From Stenocarpella maydis (lineage: Eukaryota > Ascomycota > Sordariomycetes > Diaporthales > Diaporthaceae), in the NCBI GenBank assembly GCA_002270565.1, contig NQMI01000026.1, forward strand, positions 248,001-312,000: 64,000 nucleotides of DNA, read 5' to 3'. The notes beneath the pieces are model-generated. The model made no database searches and was not told the origin of the DNA. It saw only the letters and a list, made by a program, of their open reading frames with translations. The position numbers were made by a program, and so were the translations under genes. Each line of letters opens with the position of its first letter. Within the stretch, counting starts at the first letter, position 1. This document shows positions 34,507-45,582 of the stretch, piece by piece.

Positions 34507-36895
34507 CTTGACCAGACAAGGAACTTGGATCAAAATTGAGAGGTAGCTGCTTGTGGATCAGGGGCTGGCGGACGGTGAGTCCGGCCTTGCAGTGCGAGAT
34601 CAGGGGCGGCCTGAGAGCAGGTTCTGGGATAAGTGTTGATAAACAGGGTGAGTGGCACTTCGCTTGTACGCACAGGCACAAGACGCGTCCTAGTTTCCCT
34701 GGACTGGCTATGGCGTTGAGTCTGTATGATGCCCACGGATGATGGCCAAGTCGGTATGATATCAGCGACTTTGATACGTTTCTTTTCGTTTCTCCTTCTG
34801 GGTGTTTGGATGTTTAATAGGACTGCCGACACAACACACACAAGCTACGAGACTGGAGCAGAGACCGAAGCAAAGGTCTGCAACAAGAAACGTGAGATGT
34901 GGCGACGATGCAAGGACGCGAGGTGATAGTGCAGAGAGAAGACGAACGAACGCTGTGATGGGACATGTAGGAGACGGACGAGGGTGAGAATTGCATGGCA
35001 TGATATACGGCGAGGTGGTTGAGGGACAAGCTGGCGGGGGAGGTCAGGGAGAGCTCGAGAGAAAGGGCGGCTTTCCCATTCTGGCATTTGCATTCTGGAA
35101 TTCCTGACCGTTGACAGTCATGATCCGGGACGCGAAGAGGTCGCGCATCACCGGATGCATGGGCAGGTGAGGCCGTCAAGCCAGACTAAAGGGCAACATG
35201 ATGCCGCAGCTTACCAGAAGGATTGGTCAGGGTAAAGAGAGCCCCGAATTATCATATGTGCCATGACTAGACATGAGCATGGTTGTGCTTATCCAACCCC
35301 GGATGCCGGATGGGGATGGGATAGGGATGAAGGAGGTTATAGCGAGTAATTGCAATCAAGGTCAGTTGCCGAGAAGCACAGGAGCAACCTGTCGAGCCGG
35401 GTTGCAGAGGGGATGGGCCAGTTGTGAGCGGCATGCCTTGTCATCGCGATGACAGACCCTGCTAGGGGCTTGACCGAGGCTGGCAACAGGGAGCACACGC
35501 CAAGAGCCATGACAGGCGGATGCAGGGAGAAGAAACCGCGTGGGAAGGCGCGGTGCTGATGAGCAAGTCGGGGCGGATGTAATGGCAGATTGGCAGGCAC
35601 AGAGACACACAGAGAGGGACAGGCGAGGGATATCCTGGAAGAACCAAATTAGGGCGGACTTTTGCGATGCTGCATATGGATGAGGCCAGTCTTGCTGGCT
35701 GTGGTGGTGATAGTCAAGGGTGTGGACCCTTCGCGATGGGTGAGGCTGAGGATGGACGTAAGCCAGGACAGGCTCGACAGCTGATTGGTGGTGCTGACGC
35801 GAGGAGCTGACTGCGGCTTGTTATGGAGTGCATGTACATGTAATATCTGAACCTGAGCACCCAAGTACTTACTCAGGTACTCAAGTACGCCGCTACACTA
35901 AGTTCCAGGGTCCCAAACTTTGGTCCCTTGCAGCGGAGAATATCAAAGATCTTCACGTGTTGATCCATGACAAACAAGCACGGAACGGATGCACGCCTTG
36001 CCTGCATGAGCCACGTGGGAAGTTGGCACGTGGTTTTGACGAGGAACCCGTAGGTATGTAATCAGTCACACTCTGCCAGTACCGCGCTACTTGCAGAACT
36101 CCTGGATATGGACATCATAGCCAGTGATGCCATTTGGGGGGGGGGGGTTGCTGGAGGTTCAGATAGTCCCACAACTCTCTGTCGACTTTTTCAGGGTGCG
36201 AGAGTAACGGCACACACAGCTTTCTGTCGTCCATCCTGCTTACCCCCTCAGAGTATATACAGGGAGGAAACAAAAAGAAGACAGAATCAGAGCGACAGAG
36301 CGGTCCGATACCCAGGAGCGAAGACGCGAGATAGAGACGAGAGGAGGGTGGGAACAGATAACGATAACGAGAAGCCGCAGGGGTGGGCGGCTCTGATTCC
36401 TCCGACTCGGGCCCAGGAAATAAATGGCTGATCTCAGCCACATCAGCCAACGAGTCCGTCAACCCAGTCGGCCCAACTCCAATCCGGCCTGCCTCGTCCG
36501 TCTTGATGTCTCCAGCTGCCCATCGCCGGCCGCTGATGGTCACCGATGGCCACTGATGTTGACTTGCTGGCACCATCCAACAGCCTAACACCAGGGCACA
36601 GCCACCATGCTCACAATGGCTCGGATCAACTCGACGACGGCTACAGCCTCATGGTCTGCCTCCAATTTGTCCGTCGCCTTGAGGCACCCACTGACGTCGA
36701 GAGGATAAGAAGGCCCTCGGCCTGCTCACTCTCGATCTGATTCAATATGATGATGATTATTATTATGCTGATTATTCTGATACACGCACAATACTGCTAA
36801 CGACCAGAACACACAAGAATCTGACAGTTCAGCAATCACCCCCGGCGTACGTCGACGCGCTACCGACTCCCTCACAGAAAACAACATATCCAAAC
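34507..36895. promoter_or_regulatory. Divergent promoter region, PKS-NRPS and oxidoreductase
   Basis: A 2.4-kb spacer between the starts of the megasynthase (-) and the oxidoreductase (+). Only short unrelated frames are seen. A ten-G homopolymer (near 36136) and purine-rich stretches occur. Coordinated expression of the two genes is possible but not shown. Confidence 0.45.
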
Positions 36896-37642
36896 ATGTC
36901 ATCGCCTACAATCCTCTTCCTAGGCGCCACAGGGGGCTGCGGCTTCTCGGCCCTGCGTCGAAGCATCGCCGCCGGCTACTCGTGTATCGCTCTCTGCCGG
37001 ACGCCCTCGCGCCTGTCCGACAAGCTGCCCGAGTCCCAGCGCAACGCTCCGAACCTGCGCATCGAGCAGGGCAACGTCGTCGACAGTGATACCCTCGCCA
37101 GGTGCCTGGTGCGTCCCGGCAGCCCCGCGGTCCTCGTCGACGCCGTCATCTTCACCATCGGCGGCGCCTTCTCCTTTACCAAATTCTCAAACGACCAGCC
37201 ACACGTGTGCGAGGACGGCATGAAGGCCCTGGTCGCGGCTCTTGCCAACGCCCGCTCCGCCTCGGGCGCCACCGGCAGCCCTGCGATCATAGCCGTTAGC
37301 ACCACCGGCATGTCCGAGCATGGCCGCGACTACCCTGCCTCGCTGTGGCCCATCTACGGCCTGATGCTGAAGCAGCCGCACCGGGACAAGGCGGCGATGG
37401 AGTCGTTGATGGTCGGCAGCGGGCAGCCCTTCACCATCGTGCGCGCCAGCCTGCTGACGGATGGCGATGAGAGCAACAAGCCCATCCGTGTCGGCATCGA
37501 GGACCCAAAGGCCCACAAGCTCGAGAGCAAGGAGGTCGGCTATACCATATCGAGGGAGGACGTGGGCAAATGGATCTTTGACAATCTCGTTGCCGGCGAC
37601 CGCCGCAGGTGGACGGACAAGGTTGTCTCCATCACCTGCTGA
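36896..37642 (+). CDS. NAD(P)-binding (NmrA/atypical SDR) oxidoreductase
   Basis: A single exon of 248 residues starting at ATG 36896. The N-terminus has the Rossmann motif ILFLGATGGCGFSALR, the GATGGxG form used by atypical short-chain dehydrogenases and NmrA-like NAD(P)-binding proteins. The central STTGMSEHGRD block and the later FTIVRASLLTDGDESN block fit the same family (PF13460-like). It contains no enoyl-reductase (zinc-free MDR) signature, so it does not look like the missing trans-ER of the neighbouring PKS-NRPS. Probably cytosolic. Being divergent from the megasynthase it could reduce or isomerise the released product, but a general redox or sensor role is equally possible. Confidence 0.85.
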   Translation: MSSPTILFLGATGGCGFSALRRSIAAGYSCIALCRTPSRLSDKLPESQRNAPNLRIEQGNVVDSDTLARCLVRPGSPAVLVDAVIFTIGGAFSFTKFSNDQPHVCEDGMKALVAALANARSASGATGSPAIIAVSTTGMSEHGRDYPASLWPIYGLMLKQPHRDKAAMESLMVGSGQPFTIVRASLLTDGDESNKPIRVGIEDPKAHKLESKEVGYTISREDVGKWIFDNLVAGDRRRWTDKVVSITC

Positions 37643-38982
37643 GTCCCAGGGTTGCGACTGGAGCCCGTGTTTGCCCTGTCGGCCTCGGGTGGGATGTTTG
37701 AACAACTTGTTTGCGCCGCACCGCTAGATACCTTGATGCGCTATCCTCTTTCCACGGTCCCGTTTGCCGGTCTGGCATATTGATTTTGGGTTGTATTGCA
37801 CATGTACCTTGGCCAATTTCGGTTGCAGCCTCAATAATAACATGATATTTTTCACTCGTCTCGGATGGGCTGTATCCCAAGAGTTACAAGATTCCACTTC
37901 CCAAATCCCTCTGGAAAGCCCCTAACCGGACTGCCGGTCGAGGCAGGCCCGACACCCTGGCTGGCCTTGTCTTGGGCCATCTGTGAACCTGTCCACACTG
38001 TATGCTCCCACCCTGTTTGTCTTCCCGCTCGCAGGCGGCACTGCCTGGCACCGGGGGTGGGGGGCAGCATAAAAAGAGTCTCCCAATGGACCCTTGCCAG
38101 CATATCCAGCCTAGTGTACACCCCCCGGCGCCAAGGTCAAAGCGCGGCTGTGAGAAGGAGGTGTGTAAAGTGGCTACTGAGCGAGTCTACTCGGTCTACT
38201 GTGTGCAGTCAGTTACACTGGGCTAATAACAGGCGCCCGACTCCAAACACCAACATCAATTCACCAGCCTCGCACCATCACCTCACCACCACTTATTCTG
38301 AACCAACAGCCCACCAGCCTGTCCGTCCCCGTCTATCATTGGGCCGTGGGTCTCGCTGCCCTGCGGTGACCCCGCAGACAGCCACCAACAGCCACCAACA
38401 GCACCCCCTGAGGCGCTCTTATAACCACCAGTTAGTCCGTCATGACTGCCACCAACAGCATCAAGGTGAGTGAACAGCCGAGCCAGCAAGTGGCCTCCTA
38501 CTGCTTGGCATGCAGTCATGTTTCAAGACCGAGTGAATGGGGTCGCTCCCGACGGGCTGACTCGTCGTGTTTGTCTGCCAAACCCTATTTTGGATTCGGA
38601 GTGACTGCGAGTGCATGGTGAACTGGGCCAGCGTACCTAGGTATAGTTGGGTTTGATTCACCGGGATCGCCATCACTTGCACAAACACCACAGCACAGCA
38701 GCCTCGTCATTTACATATAGCTGACAGCTCGCCCCCGTGTGTGTTGCCTTCCTTTTGCCCCCTTCTCACCAGCCCCATTCGCAAGATCCCCCGGTCCTTT
38801 CTGAATTCCTACTTTTCTGCTTCGGTTCCTTTCCGCCTCTTTCGTTCTTTGACTCGGAGCCCCTTGATCCGGCAAACGGCGACGACCGTCTCACTCATTC
38901 GAGCTCTCACCAATCCGGCTACTCCTGCTGTGTTCTCCTGCTTCTCCCCTCCCCGGCGCCCATAGAATTTCTTCCAGCAGCG
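37643..38982. other. Intergenic spacer and lactonase upstream region
   Basis: No gene is supported. A short ATG frame (38442) runs eight codons into a GTGAGT site but leads to no family-like exon. An exact TACCTAGGTA palindrome lies at 38634-38643. The pyrimidine-rich part after 38740 is the probable 5' UTR of the lactonase-like gene. Confidence 0.5.
38634..38643. repeat. TACCTAGGTA palindrome, copy 2
   Basis: Exact ten-base palindrome about 340 bp upstream of the lactonase-like start codon. Confidence 0.6.
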
Positions 38983-40409
38983 ATGCTATCGTCCATTTCC
39001 CTCCGGAATCTCTGCACTGTGGCGCTGGCCGCCACCTCCACTGCGGCCCTGAGCCCCAGCCTGAAGTATCGGCGACAGAATGCCTCGGCGACTGACGGTG
39101 CGAAGAAGCTATTTGTCGGCGGTGGCCCCTCGGGACTTGTCGGCGCCGCAGACCTCGACGGGGCATCCTTCAATATCGTGGCCAACGAGTCGACCCCCGG
39201 CACCTCGGCCAGCTGGATGGTGTTCAAGGAACCAAGCCTCCTCTACGCTGTGGACGAGAACAGCAACAACACCAGGCTCTTCAACGTAGGTCCCACCGGC
39301 TCCTGTGCCCTCCGACACCCTCTCACTGACCTCCAGTTTGACCCCGCCACCAACGACCTGAAGCTGGTCCAGGATGCCACTGGATCGTCAGGGGTTGTCT
39401 CCCTCGAGTTCAACCGGGACAAGACCATCCTGGTTGGTGCTGCATTTGGCCAGGGCCAGATCGACGTATGGGATGCCTCCGCACCGGATGGGAGCCTCAA
39501 GGTAACTCCAATACCCTCCCACCAGGGCCCGCGGATGGCCTGTGGCAGCAAGGCCTTTTTCTGACCATGCAATAGCTCCTTAAGCAGATTCCCGCCGGTG
39601 GCACCCCGGGTCCTGTCACGGGACGTCAGGACAGCCCTCGTAAGCCCCGTCCATTCCCAACCCCGTCGTGTTGCACAGACGAGGACCGTCGTCTTGGCTG
39701 ACAGTGGCATCCAGATCCCCACCAGGCCCTCCTAGACCCCAGCGGCCGCTTCTTTGTGGTCAATGACCTCGGCACCGATTCTATCCTCGTCCTCGACAGC
39801 GAGAACGACTTCAACATCTCCAACCGTGTCACCGTCGAGGCCGGAAACGGCCCGCGTCACGGCGCTTTCCTCCCCCCCGGTGCCGCCAAGGCTACCCACT
39901 ACTTCCTGGCCTGCGAGATCACGTCGCTCGTCAAGGCCTTTGAGCTGACCTACACGGGAGACAACCTCGAGTTCAAGGAGGTCCAGTCCCTCTCCACCTT
40001 TGGCGCCGACTTCCCGCCCGCCAACGCCACCTCCGCATCGGCGGGCGAGCTGGTCACAACCTCATGTGGCAAGCACCTCTACGTTTCGAACCGCCTCACC
40101 GGCAACACCACCGACAGCATCTCCCACTTCTCCATCGACGCCAGCAATGCCGCCGCCCCCCTCGCCTTCGTGGACCAGATCAGCTCGGGCGGCCTGATCC
40201 CGCGCATGTTCTCTCTGTCCGCCGACGAGAGTCTGCTTTTCTCCACGAACCAGGACGGCGAGAACGGCCTCTTGGCACTGTCTCGGGATGCGACGACGGG
40301 CAGTCTGACTGAGGCACCGGTCGCCAGCCTCCCCATCGACAAGTTTGGAGGTCCCAGTTTCGGGCCTCAGTTTGCAATGGAGATCGGCGCCAAGGGAAGC
40401 AATTCTTGA
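38983..40409 (+). CDS. Secreted seven-bladed propeller lactonase-like protein
   Basis: Four exons, 38983-39285, 39337-39501, 39576-39639 and 39715-40409, give 408 residues. The ATG at 38983 starts a signal peptide (MLSSISLRNLCTVALAATSTAAL) and is preferred over the upstream in-frame ATG. The fold is the lactonase / carboxy-cis,cis-muconate cyclase family (PF10282): LEFNRDKTILVGAAFGQGQIDVW, PHPHQALLDPSGRFFVVNDLGTDSI and GNGPRHGAF are typical repeats with the paired His and Asn positions. The first intron is only 51 bp and frame-neutral, so an unspliced reading is open too, but its CACTGAC branch and CAG acceptor favour splicing. Such proteins act on lactones or cyclic muconates; the fungal secreted members are mostly uncharacterised, so the substrate is unknown. 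Confidence 0.88.
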
Positions 40410-41155
40410 GACTGCGCTGTGGAGGGGAAGGGCCGGGTATAGCGCATAACACGGACGCTTTTTTTTTTTTTTTAGCTTGCCTCCTTGGCTGAGAAAGCTT
40501 TTTCCTGGTGTACTAGACACCAGTAGGAAAGGGGTGATGCCCACAGGTTGTTCTTGCCGGCAGACCTCCCGAATAATGCTCGCGCACCTCACATGATCTG
40601 TCCCCCGGGCTGATAGCTGTGACAGCTGCGATGAAGTCTTGTGCCGTGACACTCCCGGGAAGCCGGATTGGGAAATGCCGTAAAGGGACTTGGTGGAGAG
40701 TCAGGGGCACCGCCCTGCAGCGATGGGTTCCCATGCAACAACGCACACATGGCCAAGCATCAGCATGACATGCTGGACCTGACCTGCCAGACCCCCTGAA
40801 TTCCTGGCCTTCGCCTGTGGAGCCAGTCTGGTCTAGCTCCTGGTCCCCGTCGCTAGAGATTGTACATCGGATTCACTGGTGAATTTGCTGCCGGATAAGC
40901 TGATGCACACGGCTTGTGTGTCTCCCAAATTACAAACTCCGTGCCGATTCTCTGCCGATGACGGAGCCGGGCCAAGCCCCGGCCGGCCTTTTAAGACCTC
41001 CTCCGCCCGTCCCCATCAACATCAGGAACCAGCACCTGCACAGCCAGAACTGACCCAGCTCAGTCTTCGTCCGTCGCCTCCGAGCTCGTCAACAAGCGGG
41101 GCTGGTGTCCACCAGTGCAGGCAGGCAGGCTGAAATACACTCCAAAGAAAACAAG
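40410..41155. other. Intergenic spacer, no supported gene
   Basis: Contains a 13-15 base T run near 40460 and the 5' region of the next gene. No coding signal seen. Confidence 0.55.
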
Positions 41156-42268
41156 ATGTCGCCCTACTCCCCCAAGGTGGGAGACGCCGTCTCCTCCCTC
41201 GACACCCCGTCAATGATCGTCGACCTCGACCTGATGGAGTCCAACATCTCCAAGCTAATGTCCCAGCTCCTCCCCACCGGCGTCAACATCCGCCCCCACC
41301 TCAAGACCACCAAGTCGGCCGCCCTCGCCCGCCGCCTCAACGCCGCCGGGGCCAAGGGCGGCTGCGTCGCGAAGCTCTCGGAGGCCGAGGTCATGTGCTC
41401 CCTTGGCTTCGACGACCTGCTCATCACCTGCGAGATCGTCGGCGCCCCCAAGGTGCGGAGGCTGGTCGACCTGTTTTCGCGCCACCGTGGGCTGAGGATC
41501 GTGGTCGACGACGCCGCCGCGGCCACCGCCATCGACGACGCCCTGCGGGAGGCGGGCTTCACCCCGGACGACGCCATCATGACGCTCATCGACCTCGACG
41601 TCGGCCTGCACCGCACGGGCGTCAAGCCCGAGGGCGCGCCGGGCCTGGCCGCCCACGTCGCCGGCCTCAAGAACCTGCGGCTCATCGGCGTCCAGGGCTA
41701 CGAGGGCCACCTGCAGCACGTGCACGGCGCCGACGAGAGGAGGCGGCTGTGCCTCGAGAGCATGGCCATCCTGACCGGCACGGCCGAGGTTCTGCGGGCC
41801 CAGGGCCACGACATCGAGGTCGTCACCACCGGGGGAACCGGCACGGCCGAGTTCTGCGTCACCGTCCCTGGCGTCACCGAGGTGCAGCCGGGTAGTTTCC
41901 TCTTCATGGACACGGACTACCGCAACGCCGTCGGGTCTTTCTACGGCAACAGCCTGACCATACTGTCGACCGTCCTGAGCAGGCAGGGGCCGAACACGGT
42001 CACCATCGACTCTGGGCTCAAGTCCCTGACCACCGACAGTGGCCTTGCCGAGGCAAAGGACAAGAGGTATACCTACGGTGTACTGGGTGATGAGCACGGC
42101 AGCCTGAGCTGGGAACCCGGCACCCCCGAGCTGAACGTCGGTGATCGTGTCGAGATGATCCCCAGCCATATCGACCCGACCGTCAACCTGCACGACGTCT
42201 ACTATGCCTACCGGAAAGGTGTTGTGGAGGAGATCTGGGGAGTTGACACGAGAGGCAAGGTCCAATAA
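41156..42268 (+). CDS. D-threonine aldolase / D-serine dehydratase-like PLP enzyme
   Basis: A single exon of 370 residues from ATG 41156; the open frame extends further upstream but with no earlier ATG. The N-terminal alanine-racemase-type barrel carries the PLP-binding lysine in RPHLKTTKS (Lys50). Later blocks LIDLDVGLHRTGV, GVQGYEGHLQH and TTGGTGT match the fold-type III D-threonine aldolase / D-serine dehydratase family. The C-terminal metal site reads PSHIDPTVNL, with His338 and Asp340. From family knowledge, eukaryotic D-serine dehydratases use His-x-Cys (zinc) while D-threonine aldolases use His-x-Asp (manganese). I therefore lean towards an aldolase that splits D-3-hydroxy-amino acids to glycine and an aldehyde. 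Cytosolic by lack of a signal. GC content is very high at third positions. Confidence 0.9.
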   Translation: MSPYSPKVGDAVSSLDTPSMIVDLDLMESNISKLMSQLLPTGVNIRPHLKTTKSAALARRLNAAGAKGGCVAKLSEAEVMCSLGFDDLLITCEIVGAPKVRRLVDLFSRHRGLRIVVDDAAAATAIDDALREAGFTPDDAIMTLIDLDVGLHRTGVKPEGAPGLAAHVAGLKNLRLIGVQGYEGHLQHVHGADERRRLCLESMAILTGTAEVLRAQGHDIEVVTTGGTGTAEFCVTVPGVTEVQPGSFLFMDTDYRNAVGSFYGNSLTILSTVLSRQGPNTVTIDSGLKSLTTDSGLAEAKDKRYTYGVLGDEHGSLSWEPGTPELNVGDRVEMIPSHIDPTVNLHDVYYAYRKGVVEEIWGVDTRGKVQ

Positions 42269-43021
42269 CTGACGATAAAAAGCAAAACAAGACAATAATA
42301 ATGAGTAATGATTATACCAGCAACCCCTTGTGCCACGGCAGTTTATATAGTTATAACGCGGCCACAAAACCTCGCGCTATAAGCATTGCGCGGGATATCC
42401 CACGCCAGGCCTTTTGAGCATTTACTTGTACATGAGAGGACCGTCTCCAGCTCTTTTTACGGCGGCTACTCAGGGCATGTATAGTATACAGTGATTGATG
42501 GCAAGAATCAACCCGGTTATATAAAGCACTGATCAAGAGTGTTTATTATTATTACATATATATTAGTTCTAATAAATTATACTTTATTAATTATCATTAA
42601 CGTCACGCATCTGGTTGCCGGCCATTGTGGCACTGATTCTGTGCAAGAAGGCTTTGGGTCAATAGTAATTGCCCCGGCTTGTCTAGTTTGTTTCAATGGT
42701 TTCACAACAGCATGTCCACCGTGACTCGCGACTGCTGCCGCCCAGTGTAGTGCTGAGTGCTTGGTGCAGCTTCCGGCCAATACATAAGCGGACCCCCTGT
42801 TTGCGCCTGGCGCCCCTCCGGCTCACGTGGTAAATGTTTCCCATGGCGTTGAACCCCTCCGCCCCCAAGGTCAGCCTTGTTTTGTTTTGTCCCCAGACCA
42901 GCAACGTCGAGCTACGACTTCGGTTAGAGACTCGCATCGCTCATCATCTCGGGGTCCCCCGAATCCACATTCTCGACGGCTTGACCAGACCGCTCAGCCG
43001 ACTGCCTTGCTGACTGCCAGG
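42269..43021. other. Intergenic spacer with an AT-rich patch
   Basis: A strongly AT-rich patch (about 42540-42600) made of TTATTA/TATTAAT-like words stands out from the GC-rich surroundings. No gene is seen. The remainder is the E2 gene's 5' region. Confidence 0.5.
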
Positions 43022-44193
43022 ATGGCGGTACCGCTCGGTGTCAAACGAATGGCCAAGGAGCGCCAAGAACTTGAAAAGGCAAGCATTCAGGAGGAGAACC
43101 AGGACTACTTTGTCATATTCCAGGACGATAACCTCTTTGAGTTTGACGCCTACGTCATTGCTCCCGATACCATCTACCGATATCGACTGTTGAAGCTGCA
43201 CTTTGAGATCCCGCAGGATGCGTACCCCTTGAAGCCCCCGAAGGTGAAGTTCATACAATACACGGGCCACAGGATTCATCCAAATTTCTACGTTGACGGA
43301 AAGGTCTGTCTCAGCATTCTGGGGTAAGTCAAAGCCCCCCCCCCCCCACCACAAACTCCCTTATACCTCCCTTTCTCACACGTATCCAACACAGTCCTTT
43401 TTACTGACAAAAGACCATCCGCTAGCACCTGGGCGGGGGAGCCATGGGCCTATGGGATGACCTGCGTACGTGAAAGCATCCCTCCTGCCGTCCATATCCC
43501 ACAGCCTAGCCTCTGCCGGTGGTAGCATCATGGGCCATTGCAGGCGCCTGCGTGCCTGCGATTTCGGGCATGCCAGTGGCCCAACAAGCTGCTAATGTGG
43601 TTGCAACTGTCTAGAATACCGTGCTTATTACCATACGGTCCCTTCTTGATGACGAGCCGTATAGACATGAACCCCACCAGGACAACAATCCTGAGTTCAA
43701 CCGATTCGTTCAGTACTCCACCTGGAAATGCCTGCTACTTGACTACATAGCCAGAGAGACAAACCCCACAGCGAAGACCTGGCTGGACAAATACGTCCGA
43801 AGAAACGGCCAGGACATGCTTCGTGAGCTTTCGAGGCAACAGCAACAGGCCAGCATCAACAAGCAGAAGAGCCTAAGGAGCCCCTACGGCCCACAGCATA
43901 CCGTACACGTAGACTATCCATCCTTGATCAACGACTTGAAGGCTGCAGTGTCAGCAGCCAACCATGATTCCGGTGTTGGCAATAGTGCCCCAAAACCGCC
44001 GTCGGCGCCGGGAGGGGAAAGGAACCTAAAACGGAAGGGAAGCCACCACCAGGCCAGCGCGCTCGAGATCGAGGATGAGGAGGAGGAGGAGGAGGAGGAG
44101 GAGGAAGAGGAGGGGCAGGCTAAGAAGAAGCGCGCGAAGCCCGCTGTGGCAGCTAAGCGCGCGCCCACCCCAGAGGTCATTGATCTAACGTGA
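43022..44193 (+). CDS. Ubiquitin-conjugating enzyme E2 (UBE2Z-like) with C-terminal SIM
   Basis: Three exons, 43022-43323, 43426-43465 and 43615-44193, give 306 residues; the 40-bp middle exon encodes the TWAGEPWAYGMTC segment. The UBC fold is clear: YRLLKLHFEIPQDAYPLKPPKVKF, then HPNFYVDGKVCLSILG with the catalytic cysteine at 96. The TWAGEPW insert just after it resembles large E2s of the UBE2Z/UBE2O type rather than Ubc4/5. The C-terminal extension has an acidic run of about a dozen Glu (GAG repeats), a Lys/Arg-rich nuclear-localisation-like stretch (AKKKRAK) and ends in PEVIDLT, a textbook SUMO-interaction motif. I infer a nuclear E2 that may act on SUMO-modified proteins. Family call firm, pathway inferred. 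Confidence 0.92.
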
Positions 44194-45582
44194 AACTTTG
44201 GGGAAACCTGGAGTTCAGAATTTTGAGCCGGGTTGAGACAGGCACCCTGCACTGGGCATTCGAAGATGTGACCCAGGGTTTGGGGTGGGCATGCTCGGGC
44301 GATTTGATCATCCAGAAACGGAGGGCAGGCTTTGCGATCGTTCTGCGATATTCATACCTGAGTATGCGAGACGTCAATTGATAAGGGATAAATTATGAAA
44401 CACCATTAGACACCGCGTAAAATTATTTCATCCCTAAACAACCTTAGTCCTTCGCTCTTCTAGCCCCAAGTTGACCAACGTAAGCCGCCACTGGCAAAAT
44501 GGGGAGGCGTCTGGGGACCATCAGGCCCTCTCAGGCACGCCGCTTACCGTTAATGATGCCAGCTTCTTTCCAGGATGACTAGCTACCTAGGTATTTGTAA
44601 TGGGTGGGTAAAAGGCTCCTCTACACTATAAGGGTGGCCGAATACAAGCAGAGTGAATGGGGATATATGCTAGGTAGCAGCGTTATAGTAGTGCAATAGT
44701 AGCTTGTTTCTAGAAGGCACAACTAAACTTAAAACCTCTCCTTTTCTCTTTCCTCTGGAATCCTTATCCCCTTTTTATCTGGACGTAGTAGCGCGCGTAT
44801 CGCGCCCTGAATATTGGCACGCAGTGCATTCCTCCCTGAGACTATCCATTCACGAAAACCCCTCATCTACATTCCCGAGCTATTGCAATATCCCTCCCTA
44901 ATACACACTAGCTGACCTTTAGTTGCACCCTGTAAAGATAATCCAGAGAACCCAGTCATTCTCTTCTTCACAATAATAATACCCTGCCATGAGGTAAATT
45001 TATTATTCAATGTAAATTTCAACTGTATTTTCTTCATTTAGTTATGTTATATATTAACTTGGACGAGTTTTACAGACATTGGGAATAATATATAATACGT
45101 GATACTATTCTCATATATCAACGTCCGAACCATCTTAATGCGTCGTAGCTGCGATCCGTGTAGCCCGGGGTTTGACGATTTGGGCTCCTCAAGTGCTTAC
45201 CTGCCACTACAGGTGCCAATTAACGGAGACACCCTGGAGTCACCGGTCGTGTAACTATCAATCTCCGTGGGACTGCATCTAATTGTTCGATAAGCCTGTC
45301 AGCATGAGCGGAAGTGCCCGAATCTCCGGACAGCAATAAGACTATCCCTGAAATGGTTTAGATGGGGGTTGAATATGTGTGAGATGGATGGCAGTCGTAA
45401 TTTCCTCTGGGCTGTCTTCTCCCTTTGAGAGAAATCTGACCTGTAATCTCTCAGCTCCGTTAGACCGGTCCGTCCAGCTTATCCCCAATTCAAAAAGCCC
45501 TCACTTCGTTAAAGTGCTCGCTTGCTGAAGTCATGCGTTACCCACAGTCACTCGTTTTATCTTGCTTTGCCAAACGCTCGTT
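44194..45582. other. AT-rich intergenic spacer
   Basis: No gene is supported. Between about 44930 and 45120 the sequence is markedly AT- and TpA-rich, possibly old RIP-mutated DNA, though no repeat partner is visible. An exact TACCTAGGTA palindrome lies at 44584-44593. Confidence 0.5.
44584..44593. repeat. TACCTAGGTA palindrome, copy 3
   Basis: Exact ten-base palindrome in the spacer downstream of the E2 gene. Confidence 0.6.

Noticed and set aside
36896..37642. The oxidoreductase as the PKS-NRPS trans-enoyl reductase
   Set aside because: It has a GATGGxG NmrA/SDR fold, not the MDR fold of LovC-type trans-ERs.
38442..38466. Eight-codon frame ending in a GTGAGT donor, as a possible first exon of the lactonase-like gene
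   Set aside because: The downstream ATG at 38983 begins a good signal peptide, and no acceptor joins the eight codons in frame to a family-like sequence.
41255..42367. Long minus-strand frame of 370 codons opposite the PLP enzyme gene
   Set aside because: It is an antisense shadow produced by the very GC-rich third positions of the real gene.
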